Origin: Verpa conica
Taxonomy: Eukaryota; Ascomycota; Pezizomycetes; Pezizales; Morchellaceae
Assembly: GCA_033030425.1 (NCBI GenBank)
Contig: JAUFSD010000016.1
Span: forward strand, 744,001 to 808,000
DNA length: 64,000 nucleotides
Reading direction: 5' to 3'
Position 1 is the first letter of the stretch; each line of letters starts with the position of its first letter. The notes under the pieces were generated by a model that was not told the origin of the DNA, made no database searches, and saw nothing but the letters and a program-made list of their open reading frames with translations. A program made the position numbers and the translations under genes. Shown in pieces: positions 48,801 through 60,510 of the stretch.

Positions 48801-49743
48801 CCTGAAGATCCTGACCTGGCGTTGTTCGTCGACATACTAGGCCTAACAACAGACCTCCCAGTCACAGAAAGAACGCTATTGATCTCCTCCTTTGGTACAT
48901 TCTTTATCAGTCTCTCCTCCATCCTTTTCAACCGACGGTCAAGCATTGCCATGTAGTCGGTACGGGGTGCGGCTTTCCGCGTTGATTGTTTATAGACACA
49001 TGGCGTGCGTGAACGAAGACAATGGCGACAAGTAGGCTTCTCGCCAGAGCAACGTATCTTCTTACGACGACAAGCAATACATGCAAGTGGAAGCCTTTTT
49101 CTCTCTTTCCCTGCCTGAAAACCTGTTAGTTTACCTTGTAAAGGGAATTAAAATAACAGGAGATCAAGTTCGACAAAAGTGAAGTATCTGAGAAGTTAAA
49201 GGGACAAACCTTTGTTTTCGTCTCACTCCATGTAGAAGTTTGCCCATGACCTTCCTCCATATTAATTTTTAAAATACCATGGGTTCCCTCTGTTCCTCCT
49301 GAAAGGGCATCCTCACTCCCCTCTCGGCCAGTACCTTCTCCCATCTCATCATCCACATTCATCTCCCCACTGTCTAATGTATAACCCTGACTGGCCATAT
49401 TAACCGGCAGAATATCACTAGAAATAGCCGCACGCCCCTGAAGACCATCACCAACCTCATTTATTCCACCATGCCTAGCTTCCGTTTCCCCACCGGCTGA
49501 ACTTAAAGTCGACGACCGCCCTTGGTCCCCTCTAGGCCCTCCACCCCCAACTACGACAGTATCGAACACGTATTTTTCTTCCTGCCTCTGATCAACCGTG
49601 TTTTTTGGATGGCTCTGTCGCTGCCCAGTAAACTGATAGTCACCGCGTGCTACGTTTGCTGGCGCCATATTCTGGAAATCTCTACCATAAGCCCTACTAC
49701 TTGATCTATCACCACTTCCAAAGTCCATTCCGTTTCCCGTCAT
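45873..49743 (-). CDS. Zn(II)2Cys6 transcription factor, large, with fungal-specific middle domain
   Basis: Four exons on the minus strand: 49210-49743, 48534-49114, 47803-48472, 45873-47519; 1143 residues. The first 178 residues are Gly/Ser-rich and disordered. The zinc cluster starts at Cys190 (LPLACIACRRKKIRC) with spacing C-x2-C-x6-C-x6-C-x2-C-x6-C, followed by a basic stretch and DYMAMLDRRLKRMEERLIK, a likely coiled-coil dimerisation helix. The fungal_trans domain covers about residues 320-600 (GGRSWAFGGMATRMAHALQL, then DREIRRRCMWACFVMDRFTSS). The C-terminal part is Ser/Pro/Gln-rich with repeated SPV motifs and ends in a Gly-rich segment. The DNA-binding region is conserved in a widespread filamentous-fungal regulator whose function I cannot name. 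Intron 3 is long (283 nt) and intron 2 contains a 10-G run. The upstream AT-rich DNA should contain the promoter. Confidence 0.9.
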
Positions 49744-52700
49744 CGATGTCCCTTTCCTTTCCGTTGCCAGGGTGTAACCATTCGTCGACAGCCTTGTAGA
49801 ACCTTTCTCGCTGGCTGAAGTAGGGGGTCAACACCAAATTTTTTGATTATATAGTCGAGTAATTATTGTGATAGCTTTGCCGGCTTCAAGTTACAAGATC
49901 GTATGGTGCGACTTCCTTAGGGGTTCTGGGATAAGGGTGTTGCTGTAGCAAGAAATTTTTTGGAGGGGTTGTGTGTGATACCTGCGGGAGCTGTATATAC
50001 TTATGCAAAGTCAGCTCTAATATTTTCTAAGCCCAGACCCAAACTCCCAAAAACGCCCTTAGTGTTCTCCACGTTTCAAGGAAGAGCTTTCCTATCTTCG
50101 GAGTCTCCCAGCTACGGCCCTGTCTCGGAGATGGCTAGCTTAATAGCTTGGTTGCAGATCCTTCCACAACTGAGGGGGGCCGCAAGGTCACCCTTTCACT
50201 TACTCTCCGCTTATTCGTTCTCACAAGTCTGACCCACTTTTTTTTTTTTTTACGCTGCTATCAAAGCAGACTAAGGCAAGAGAAACAGAAAAAGGACGTC
50301 AAAAAAAAGAATTAATAACGATGAATAAGGAGTTGGTACCACACACTGGACAAGCAAACAAGACTTAGGATTCCTGCAGGCTGCAGTGATAAGCCTTAAG
50401 ACTGACCAACTATTGGTTCTAAGGGGATGAGTAAAAAAGGAATAACACCAAGGTTCAACGTACTACCAAAGTTGCTCACAGCTTTCGGGAACAGTCACAA
50501 ACGATCCCCCCTTCCGTCCTCGATCTCTCGTCTATGCGCTATGGTCAAATGCTGTTCGCTAAAGGCCGTGGCGTATGTAAGCCTGCACGTTCTAGAAAGT
50601 GTTGCGACACAATCAAGATTTACTTGTCTGATATACCGGATTGAGAGCTCGTTTTAATGTTTCGGGCCGGGATTTCCGGTGCAGAGCTTGGTCGTTTCCG
50701 GGGGGGGTATAACGGACCGATATTACGTTTTTATCTGGCGAGCCCGAGGTCGGTGAGCAGCTATCGGGTCGGAGGAGGATAGCGCGTTGGTACCTTGATG
50801 GGAGCTCCGTGATTTTGTGACTTTTCTAGTTTTTTTTCTTTTTCTATTTGAGGCTTTATTTTCGTGGCTCTAATTTCCCGGTTGAAAAGATGCAGGTGTC
50901 ACTAATTAGGAAGCTGTGAAAGACCTTGAGGTTGAACAATGGCCGAAATGATGCTCGCCACTGCGGTTTTTGAGGAAAGAGGGCCTCGCCACAAGTTTCT
51001 TTCATGCAGATCTCGCAAAAATAGGGTCAAAACTCTCGATTGAATCGACTCTCTGCTCGTAATTGTAGTAGATTGTGACCAAAACGAGAATATGCTGTCA
51101 TGACAGAGTTCTGGTTCCTGCTTCCTGTATGTACGTTTTCTGTGCATACAGAATTGGAGCGGGTAATTGTGCAACGTCGTTCTTCTCGGCTATGTTCTCC
51201 GGATTTCTCTCTCAGCTGGGGGTTTTAAACTGCCGGAATTCCTGACCTCACTACTTTTTACCGTTCCCCTATACTTTTTGGTGTGAGGTCCGAATCTCTA
51301 CCCTATCGAGCGGAGATGCGCCTCTTCTGCAGCTGCTTGACTCGACTACTCCTTGGGCCCACCTTACCTCCTGAATCAATATTCGATTGAATTCCGTAGT
51401 CCTGTTCCGGCCTCTGCAAGGTGATAGTCGTGAATAGGGGATGAAGAGACCAAAACAGGTGCGCAGAGCTCCGAAAAAAAAACTGACCCGGAACCCCTCA
51501 GCTCAGACGTCTTTCGAGGGATAGCAGATGTTGGGTGTTCAATTGATTGATGGCTTCACTGACACTGCATATCAAGGAACTTCACTACGATTGTAGACGA
51601 CTGCCGACGTAATGAGGCCAAGATAATGGGATTGTTCGCGCTTAAGGGGATGGACATGCTAGTCAGTGGCGCTAGAGGACCACGGGAGGGAAAAGCACCG
51701 GAGGCAATGTTTCGCCCGGGGGTCTGTTGTCCAATGTCAAAACCTGGCCTAAAGCCACAGCTCAACACCACTGTAATTCGTGACAGGTTGCGTAACGTTC
51801 CACACCCTGAATCCCTACATCCTGCCCTGTCCCGAGGCCCGAGATGCATGTCAAAAGCGTTTCAGTCGAGGGAGAGAATCCCATAGCTTTCAGCAACTCC
51901 TGGCGTTCAAGGATCTGGCGATCTTTCGTTACCCGCTAAACCTCGTAGGTAACATCAGCTGCCAGGGATGCCATAATTTATCTGAAAAAGCAAAGCCTCC
52001 TCGGTTACTATTCGTGGAATCCCGAAGGAAGGCCAAATACGTATGCATGGCTTATAAATTACAAATTATCAGTATTCGCGCGGACGTCTCAGCATCGAGG
52101 GGTCAATCTAATTTTCAACTCAACATACCTAGGAGTCGCTTTAGGAGCCGACAATCGGCTCCCAGATCTTCGTACAAGCTTACTTTGGAATGCACTGTGT
52201 TAGGAACGGCCTGTTCAAGTGCAGAACTTGCGGCCCTAGAGTCTAAGCAGGTAGCGTTCTTGTTATTATTTTCAGATGAGAACCACCCACATTACAGTAT
52301 TCGTGGCACATTTTGCATTTCGTTATATATCGGAACCACATTATATCGCTACAAAACAGATAAGGTTTACCTTATGAAGGAGTATTCGTTTTCTTTATGT
52401 ACTGAAAGTCTCTACCCTAACCCTATAATTGGTCCTTATAATTCGTTCTCTGGCCATCTAGGCTGCAAGGCTAACGTTAGAACGTAGGAACGGTGGATTT
52501 CAACTTAGAAACACCCCTAGACCCAGTAGGCCTAGAGTTTACTGAGATTAACTTTAACCAAGGAACATAGCTATATATAGACATTTCTGCGCCGATGAAT
52601 CGAGTGACGAATCACGAAACAGACAGGGGCCCTAGGAGCCAAGTATCACAAATTGCTACTCATTATCTTCACGCAACCGAACAACACGAATTCTTCGTTA

Positions 52701-54302
52701 TCATTTACTCTATATTAGTAATTATCAATGTAACAGCTATTAAAGTGTAACTATTTACTGTCTTCCTTAATTAAGCTGTAACTATCATTCCAAACACTGG
52801 AACACGAAAAGTATCACACAATAAAATTCCTGAACCGCTTAACTAAAAAAAACCTCATTATACATCTATCTCGTCAAGTCCCTATCAACTGTGACAAATG
52901 TCCATATATTTACTGGCGTTCCCAGAACTCTTTGCACAGAGCGAGATTCTTAATTGTAACCCTGATATCTGTTGCAAGGGGAGACGTTTTACTAACCTCA
53001 CAAATATTTTAGCTAAAAAATAAAGTCTGTCCCCTAGATACGCGCTGCAACCAAGCCCCCCGCCCACACTAAAAAAAAATTTACTCACAAGCAAGACTTG
53101 ATTTTTCAGCGAGTACATTAGTGCGCTGTATAACCCACTGGGGTATATAGAGATCCGTATTGAAGGTTTAGCGATAACTCTTATGTTACCATAGTTACAT
53201 GTAGAGCCTACATTGAAAAAACACCGATTATTATAAAAGTATAAGTCTTTTTTTAATTTTATTTACGGTTTCTGGTTAATGGTGGTAACTGTTAGGGGTT
53301 AGCCGGCGATATTAGTGATGTGTCGAGTGATAAATTATGAATACATAAAATTTATCTAAACGAGACAGTATATCTGGGCCCGAACCAAAGATAAATTCCA
53401 TCATTGCGATATAATTCTTGCTAATTTTTATTATAAAATAAGAAAATACTAAAAGGATAGGGCTCACTTTGGTAGATTATTAGATATCTCTACCGGCCCT
53501 ACGAGGGATATAGGCTAGCTGGCTAAATAATTTTATCAACGAAATCCTTCAGCCGGGTATACGAAAGATTTACCTTTATATTTACACAGTTTACTAGAAT
53601 TATCGACAAAAATCAATGCTTTATCCTTAAAAACATTCCTAAGCACCCTTAAATTATACTGAGGTTCTCCACTCGTGTACTCTGGTGAGGTCATTTAATG
53701 GTTGATTGGTTATAGTTTTGTCTAATCTACATATTCTTTATTTTTCTATATCTTATAATGCACTCTTAGATTGAAGTAGACAAGTCTATACGACTAGAAG
53801 GATTACGTTTCGTTACTAGTTGTGGACTTAACTTTACTCATCAAGGATCATAAAAGATCACTCGATGGCTGGCTTGATTTCCGTGCTGCGAAATAGGGGG
53901 GAGGAAGAGAGTAGCTTAGCCGCTTGCTTGATTCTTAGGAGAAATCAGTCTTCGAGTACTCATCAAGCCTTATATATACGCCTCTGATTGACTAAGCCTA
54001 TTCAATACCATACTGAAATATTCTGAGGAAGTTAGGTGGGTAGTGTGCTGCATCTATGAGCCCCACCCCCGTTTAACGGAGTATCAAGTTATGTTGCCAT
54101 CCTCAGGTTCGAGTCATATAAATTTTAGTTTTAAGCCCCCGCTCACTAGTTTTAAAGGCATGTATGAATTCGGTAGAAAAAGAAAGTGGAAAAATAAATT
54201 GCAAATGCTCAATAAAGCTATGGTAGAGTTTCACCTAAAAAAGCCCTAAGACTTTGAGGTATAAAAGAAACCCTCTTCTATTTTACATCCTATCTATGTT
54301 CT
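49744..54302. other. 4.6 kb decayed spacer
   Basis: The first few hundred bases are the 5' region of the minus-strand regulator. A T-run lies at about 50230-50242. 51.5-52.5 kb has balanced composition and one 235-codon open frame (listed separately). From about 52700 to 53900 the sequence is AT-rich with dense stops, like RIP-degraded repeat DNA. No named element could be identified. Confidence 0.45.
51780..52487 (+). other. Unassigned 235-codon open frame
   Basis: An uninterrupted frame in otherwise decayed DNA. The translation contains a C-x2-C pair (NISCQGCHNL), an Arg-rich middle and a hydrophobic/aromatic segment (GTFCISLYIGTTLYRYKT). No signal peptide, no clear domain and no splice sites that would extend it into a known family. 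It is longer than expected by chance in such AT-rich DNA, so it may be an exon or fragment of a dead element, but I do not call it a gene. Confidence 0.25.
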
Positions 54303-56044
54303 TTATTTCTCTCTTGGTTTCTCACCTACCTTTGCCCCGTCTTCTGCCTCTTCCTTAACTTCAGTAACATCAGGTAAAACTTTTCCCCCATTCCCCTCTT
54401 CTGCTGCCCTAGCCTTTAACTTTTCCTCCACGATTTTCTCGGCGGTTGACGTATCAATCTCGGGGGTTTCTAGGGATGCTGCCTCGGAGGGTGTAGCCAC
54501 GGGAACATCTACAGGTGCCACGATTGAAGACTCTATATTTATGAATTCCGGAGTTGACTCAGGGGCCGTTGTGGTCGTTGATGTGGCCGTTAGAGCATCT
54601 GCCTCTACTAGCTCAGGTATGGTGGCTTCGTTTTTGACCTCAGAGGTCGACTCAAGGGGAATGTGTGCTTCCACTATCTTTGGGGTTGGAATGAGTGTAG
54701 GGGTTTCTCCCACCGATGATGCTTCTATCTCGGGAGTGGACTCGGGGACCGTGGGTTTTGTTTGTGTAGAGGTAATTTCGGTAGGTTCCTCCACAGGTGC
54801 AGCCTGTACCTCCTCTATTTCTTTTGTCTCCTCTATAGGTGCCTCCTCTGCCAGCGCTGCTGTGACTTTTAGTGTCTGTACCTCCTCAATAATTGGTTCC
54901 TCTTCTATGGCCTCGGCTTTTGGGATCTGTGCCTCATTCACATTTTGCGCCTTCTCCGCCGCCGCCTCAGGTTCTGGCGCCTCAACTTCATCCACCTTCT
55001 CTAACGCCTCCTCCATCGCATTCGCCTGTATCTTCTCCTCTACTTTCTCTTCCACTAGGTATCTCTCTTTCTCGATAAACGCCTTATATTTCGGGTCTTC
55101 TAAGATTCCTTTCGCTAAGGTCTGAAAGTGCTCTACCTCGGTAATCTCCTTTAGAACTTCTTCATGGGATAGAGATTTATACTCCTTGCTTTCAAGTAGC
55201 TTGCGGGCCTTTTCGGCAGTTTCAAAGGTCTTGCGAGAGCCGAAGTGGGACCATTTAGGGCGAGTAACGTCTTGAATGGTTTCGAGGGATACATTCATGC
55301 GTTTACCCACACCTATACCCGCACCTTCAGTATTATGCCCCATCTTCACATACGAATGAGGAAACATACCCAGCTCATCAAACCCAAACATATTCGCCTT
55401 CATGCCGACACCATAATATTGGTGTTTCCGTAGGAACGCTAGCCATAGTTCTACAGTCTCCGGGTGCCCATCCTTGATCTGGATCAACCTCTTGTGTGTA
55501 ACCCTCTCATAGTTCTCTTGGCTCTTCTTATGTACGAAGTGACCCTTTGGTACTGTCCACCGCTCCGTTCTCTTAGGCAGTGGGACGGGGCCTGCCGCAG
55601 GCAGGTGGCAGTAGTATGCAGCGCGCAGGGCAAAGTCGCACATGAATTCAAGATTGCGGACCGAGAAGGAACGGAGCTGGAGGTCACATACAGGAAGGCC
55701 GTGGGTGGGAGCGCGGCGGAAGGGTTCGTACCAGACAGCTTGGAGAGAGAGGGGAAGCCGGGCACCAGGACCTTTAGAGTTGGCACTAAATGCAATTTAT
55801 TTATTAGTTTATTTGGAGGTATCGAGGACGAATTATAGACGAAGAGGGCGGTACTCTTCGGCGTAGGGGGGCTGTTGCAGAGGAGCTACAGTGGAAAATT
55901 TCGTTCGAGAGAGTACCAAATATGTTGGGACCTAGTTATAATGTCAATTGAGAGTTCAAGGGAAATTTAAATAGATGATTTATATAATACCCTTTTTACA
56001 GCCCGAGTCCGAGCCAGGGCAGACCGTGAGCGACATGCAAACAT
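54303..56044 (-). CDS. RSM10: Mitochondrial small ribosomal subunit protein uS10m (Rsm10) with a long acidic tail
   Basis: Three exons on the minus strand: 56000-56044, 55855-55931, 54303-55785; 534 residues. Exon 1 and 2 give a basic presequence ([15 protein letters not shown], then [10 protein letters not shown]). The uS10 domain covers about residues 50-165, with [40 protein letters not shown] and [20 protein letters not shown], all as in fungal Rsm10. It is part of the head of the mitochondrial small subunit. Most Rsm10 proteins I know are about 200-300 residues. Here residues about 285-534 form an additional Glu/Ala/Pro/Thr-rich, low-complexity, strongly acidic extension without a known domain. 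Exon phases (0 and 2) close exactly. The gene is head-to-head with CLF1, with 254 bases between the two start codons. Confidence 0.9.
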
Positions 56045-56298
56045 TATTTTGGCGCGCCTACACAGGTTTCAGTGGAGGGGTCGAAACCGATATAAGGCTG
56101 CGTGGGGTGAATGGGAGACGAGGAGGGTAACCGCAGCTGCGGTGATAACCCGGCCTTTGAGTTCCTGTCGCTCCCACATGAACTGGGCGAGACGACAACT
56201 TCGTGTGAGAGCAGCTCCAGCGCGTCTCCCTAACGCCACGAACACCTGCTTTTCTACCAAGGCTTCAACAACCACGCCCTATACACACATAATTCATC
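56045..56298. promoter_or_regulatory. Short bidirectional promoter, RSM10 / CLF1
   Basis: Only 254 bases separate the start codons of two conserved genes read in opposite directions, so both core promoters and both 5' leaders must share this segment. It is more GC-rich than the flanking spacers. No specific factor site is assigned. Confidence 0.7.
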
Positions 56299-58585
56299 AT
56301 GGAGTCTTCACGTGGACCTCCCCGGGTCAAAAACAAGGGCGCCAGCGCTCAGCAGATCAGGTCCGTCTTTTTAAAACCCTAGCCCAGCTCCCCCGAAGAT
56401 ATTGGCCCAAAGCTAACAATGTCTCCCACAGCGCTGAACAGATCCTCCGCGAGGCCTTCGAGAGACAGGAACAAGGCCTTCAGGCCCCGACCCAGCGCTT
56501 TGCCGACTTGGAAGAACTCCATGAGTTCCAAGGCCGCAAGCGCAAAGAGTTCGAAGACTATGTCCGCCGCAACAGAATTAACATGAATAATTGGATGCGC
56601 TATGCCCAATGGGAGCTCGACCAGAAAGAATATGCACGAGCTCGATCAATCTTTGAGCGTGCGTTGGATGTTGACTCTAGATCCGTTGTGTTATGGCTCC
56701 GCTATATCGAGGCCGAGATGAAAACGCGGAATATCAACCATGCAAGGAACTTGTTGGACCGTGCGGTTACCATTCTGCCGAGGGTGGATAAGTTGTGGTA
56801 CAAGTATGTGTACATGGAAGAGACTCTGGGGAATATCCCAGGCACACGGCAGGTGTTTGAGAGGTGGATGAGCTGGGAGCCGGATGAGGCGGCTTGGAGC
56901 GCGTATATTAAGCTTGAGAAACGGTATGGGGAGTGGGGGAGGGCTAGGGCGATTTTTCAACGATTTACCCAGGTCCATGCGGAACCGAGGAACTGGATCA
57001 AGTGGGCGAGATTTGAGGAGGAGTATGGGAATGAGGATAATGTTAGGGAGGTTTATACCATTGCTGTTGATACACTGGGTGAAGAGTTTATGGACGAGCG
57101 ACTGTTTATCGCTTATGCTAGGTATTTACCCTTTGTTTCTGGAGAGATTTGGGGAATTCGATTCAGAAGTCTAAGACATACTAGATACGAAGCCAAACTT
57201 AAAGAATTCGAGCGTGCCCGAGTAATTTACAAATATGCACTCGACCGTCTCCCACGCTCGAAGTCCCAACAACTCCATAAATCTTACACAACCTTCGAAA
57301 AACAATTCGGTGAGCGTGAAGGCGTCGAAGACGTTATCCTATCTAAGAGAAGGGTCCAATATGAAGAACAGATCAAAGAAAACCCTAAAAACTACGACGT
57401 GTGGTTCGACTACGCACGCCTCGAAGAAACACTAGGCGACAAAGACAGAGTTCGGGATGTCTATGAGAGGGCTATTGCTAATATCCCACCAACGAAGGAA
57501 AAAAGACATTGGAGAAGGTATATTTATCTGTGGGTGTTTTATGCACTGTGGGAGGAAATGGAGGGAAAGGTGTGTCGATTTCTTTTTTGGCCTTTCACGG
57601 AAAATCACCCACAGCAACACTAACACAGTCATAGGATATCGACCGCACCCGCCAAATCTACAACGAATGCCTTAAACTAATCCCCCACAAACAATTCACA
57701 TTTGCCAAGATCTGGCTTCTCAAGGCCCACTTCGAAGTGCGTCATCTCAACCTCCCCACCGCACGTAAAACCCTCGGGCAGGCAATTGGTATATGCCCCA
57801 AAGACAAGCTCTTCAAAGGCTATATCGAACTCGAAACCCGCCTCCACGAGTTCACCCGCTGCCGTATTTTATACCAGAAGCACATTGAATTTTCACCCTC
57901 AAACGCGCAAACCTGGATCCGCTTTGCAGAGCTGGAAATGGCACTCGGGGATGATGAACGGGTAAGAGCTATATTCGAGTTAGCGGTTGAACAGGAAATG
58001 CTGGATATGCCAGAGTTGCTATGGAAGAGTTATATCGACTTTGAGGAGGAAAGCGGGGAGTTTGCAAAGACACGGGAATTGTTTGAAAGGTTGTTGGAGA
58101 AGACAGATCATGTCAAGGTTTGGATCTCGTATGCGCATTTCGAGATTAACGCGGACGAGGGTGCCGAAGAGGACGGGGAGGGCGAAAGTGAGACTGCTAG
58201 TGAGGAGGCGAAGAGGCGTGCTAGGGATGTATTTGAGAGGGCTTATAAGAGTCTCAAAGCTAAGGATCTCAAAGAAGAGGTACTTCACCCTTCCAATTCC
58301 CAATCCCCACCCTCCCTAGATAGAGCATTGATTCTAACACATCAACAGCGAGTTGTCCTCCTCAACGCATGGAAATCATTTGAAAACACACATGGGTCAT
58401 CGGCAGATATCAAGAAAGTGGAAGAGCAAATGCCACGCAAGGTCAAGAAGAGGAGAAAGTTGGACGACGACAGCTACGAGGAGTACATGGATTATATTTT
58501 CCCGGCGGACGAACAGGCGAACGCGGGGATGCTCAAGTTTTTGGAGGCAGCACACAAGTGGAAACAGTCTACAATGCAAGCGTAG
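56299..58585 (+). CDS. CLF1: Clf1/Syf3 (crooked-neck) pre-mRNA splicing factor with HAT repeats
   Basis: Five exons: 56299-56360, 56432-57121, 57185-57569, 57635-58279, 58349-58585; 672 residues, normal for fungal Clf1. The N-terminus [13 protein letters not shown] and [11 protein letters not shown] are family-typical. HAT (half-TPR) repeats run nearly the whole length, with blocks such as [45 protein letters not shown] and [15 protein letters not shown]. An acidic insert lies near residue 545 ([13 protein letters not shown]). The end [20 protein letters not shown] is conserved. Clf1 is a scaffold of the Prp19-associated complex in the spliceosome. Introns 2 (63 nt) and 4 (69 nt) are multiples of three without in-frame stop, so retention would give insertions of 21 and 23 residues; family alignment shows they are introns. 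Confidence 0.95.
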
Positions 58586-60510
58586 GAGTAATAAAATGGG
58601 TTGTTTTTGTTGTTTTCTTTTACTTGTGGAGTGTGCGAGGAAATTGTATTATTATATTGTGGGGATGGGATAGAAGTAATGAACAAAGAGTTGGGAACGT
58701 TGAATGAGAGTCCTTTCTTTTGAGCCCTGGAATAGAATAGGGCTGTAAATATTGTGTGAGCTTGAAAAGCTTGACGAATATCGGTACAAAGTCTTGAAGT
58801 CTCATCCCAAAAGTAGCCAGGGTTAGAACCCGATATGTAGTTTGAGGCTAAAGGCTATGATTTAATAGCCGTTCCTAGCATGTTTAAAGGAAACTAGGGC
58901 TGGTCTCCCAATCTAACCCCTGATAATATAGATGACCTAGATAATCTATTTGGTGGCCTTTGCAACTCCCTGCTTTGTCCCGGCTAACTAAGACCCCACC
59001 CCGGCAGCATCATTCCGGATCATTCCAGCAACCAAAGCCGTGGAAACATACCAGTAGAGTATCATGAGTTAATCTAGAGTATAAAGGTCTCTTACCATAC
59101 GAAGGCCCTTTTGTATCTACCCTAGAAGGTCTAAGATTTCTATAGCTTGTTCCTATCAGCCTAGTAATTACTTTATCCGTTCCGTAAGCTTTAGAGGAGG
59201 CTTAGTCTGTAGTATATCTTCCTAGGATATTTATGGAGACCCCGGAGTAGTACTATACGTAGATCTATATAGTAGATAATAGCATTAAAATTGTCTCAAC
59301 ATAATTTCGAAAAGAGGAAACTGGAACTCTAAATTCTGACTTAGAGCTATTACGGGGTGGTAGTAAAAAAGGACAGAACAATTCTCAAGTCTAGTCTGGT
59401 ACTATCTGGAGCCAAGTGTGAAGCAAAAGGAAGTGATACTTTATGGGAGCTACTATTAATATCTTGGCTTATTTTTACAATCATCCAGCTTCTAGGAGGC
59501 ACAGCATACGAGTGAGAAAATATGTTTAGATGATGGAAATAGTGGATATCTGAGATCCATTCAATGTGTAGGTATGGCTCGCATCGACCTCTGTTCTAGG
59601 ATAATCTTTGTGTAGGATACCGTATTAGAAGGATACTCGATGGTTTTTTTTTGATACATTGCCCACCTATGTTAAAGTCTGGCCGTCCAAGCTGACCCCC
59701 ATCATCAGTACCGCGGTCCTGGACCCGAAGGAGATTGGAGAGTGGATTTTATCAAGCCAAGGAAGAAAAGAAGGTAAACGATAACATTGGTAGTTAGTGA
59801 GTCCCTTACAAAGCCATGGTATATTATTATGCAAATCTAACATTAAGAGCGACATACTAGTTAGTACCAAACTAACTGATTGGCATGGAACTTTTTGGGT
59901 GTTCTATTCTACTAGTACAGGGTTAGGGGTCGAGGTTCTTCGTGGGGGTTTCGTGGCTCTCGGGGGGGTAGATGTCTGTTTTGTTTTCTGGTTTGTAGTC
60001 TGTGGCTTTGAATCTCTCATTCAGCATCCCATGATTTGTAGTTCATGAGGTTTAGGAGCCCAAAATCTATCCGGGCTGACCCACTGAGTACTTAGAATTA
60101 TAGAGTAATGACGGTAACTCTAAGAATCTACGCCCATTTTTGTACCTATAAAGACCAAGCGAGAGCATCCCAAGGTTTCCCATACAAACATCCCCCACCC
60201 ACCAGTGTTGGTCTTTATCATGGTAGAATGCCGGATATATCTTATCGCCTTCTTCAAGTTGACAAAGATACCGAGAGTTCCAGTGCCACCAAGAAACACG
60301 TAAAACCATAGGAAGATTTATCGAAGGGCTTGTCAGTGAGACGGTTAGTGAAGAGGAAAGGGTGAAGGAAGGCAGAAGGGTTTCCAAAACAGCCCCTGTC
60401 GACCACTTTGAGTCACATGCAAGGAGGGGGAGCTGCTGCAGAGCTGCACGCGCCCCACCAGACCCTGTCGTAGAGTCGTCTACCTGGGCCCCACAGCCAT
60501 TCGTGTCTTG
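58586..60510. other. Intergenic DNA between CLF1 and GGPP synthase
   Basis: The first 200 bases are the 3' region of CLF1. 58850-59650 is rich in CTAG and TAG words with dense stops; on the minus strand, broken peptides might be transposon relics, but nothing could be named. The last part holds the promoter of the GGPP synthase gene. A 152-codon minus frame at 60067-60525 overlaps that gene start and is not called. Confidence 0.45.

Noticed and set aside
54095..54125. GGTTCGAGTC word suggesting a tRNA on the plus strand
   Set aside because: Flanking bases cannot form a T-stem and no anticodon arm is found.
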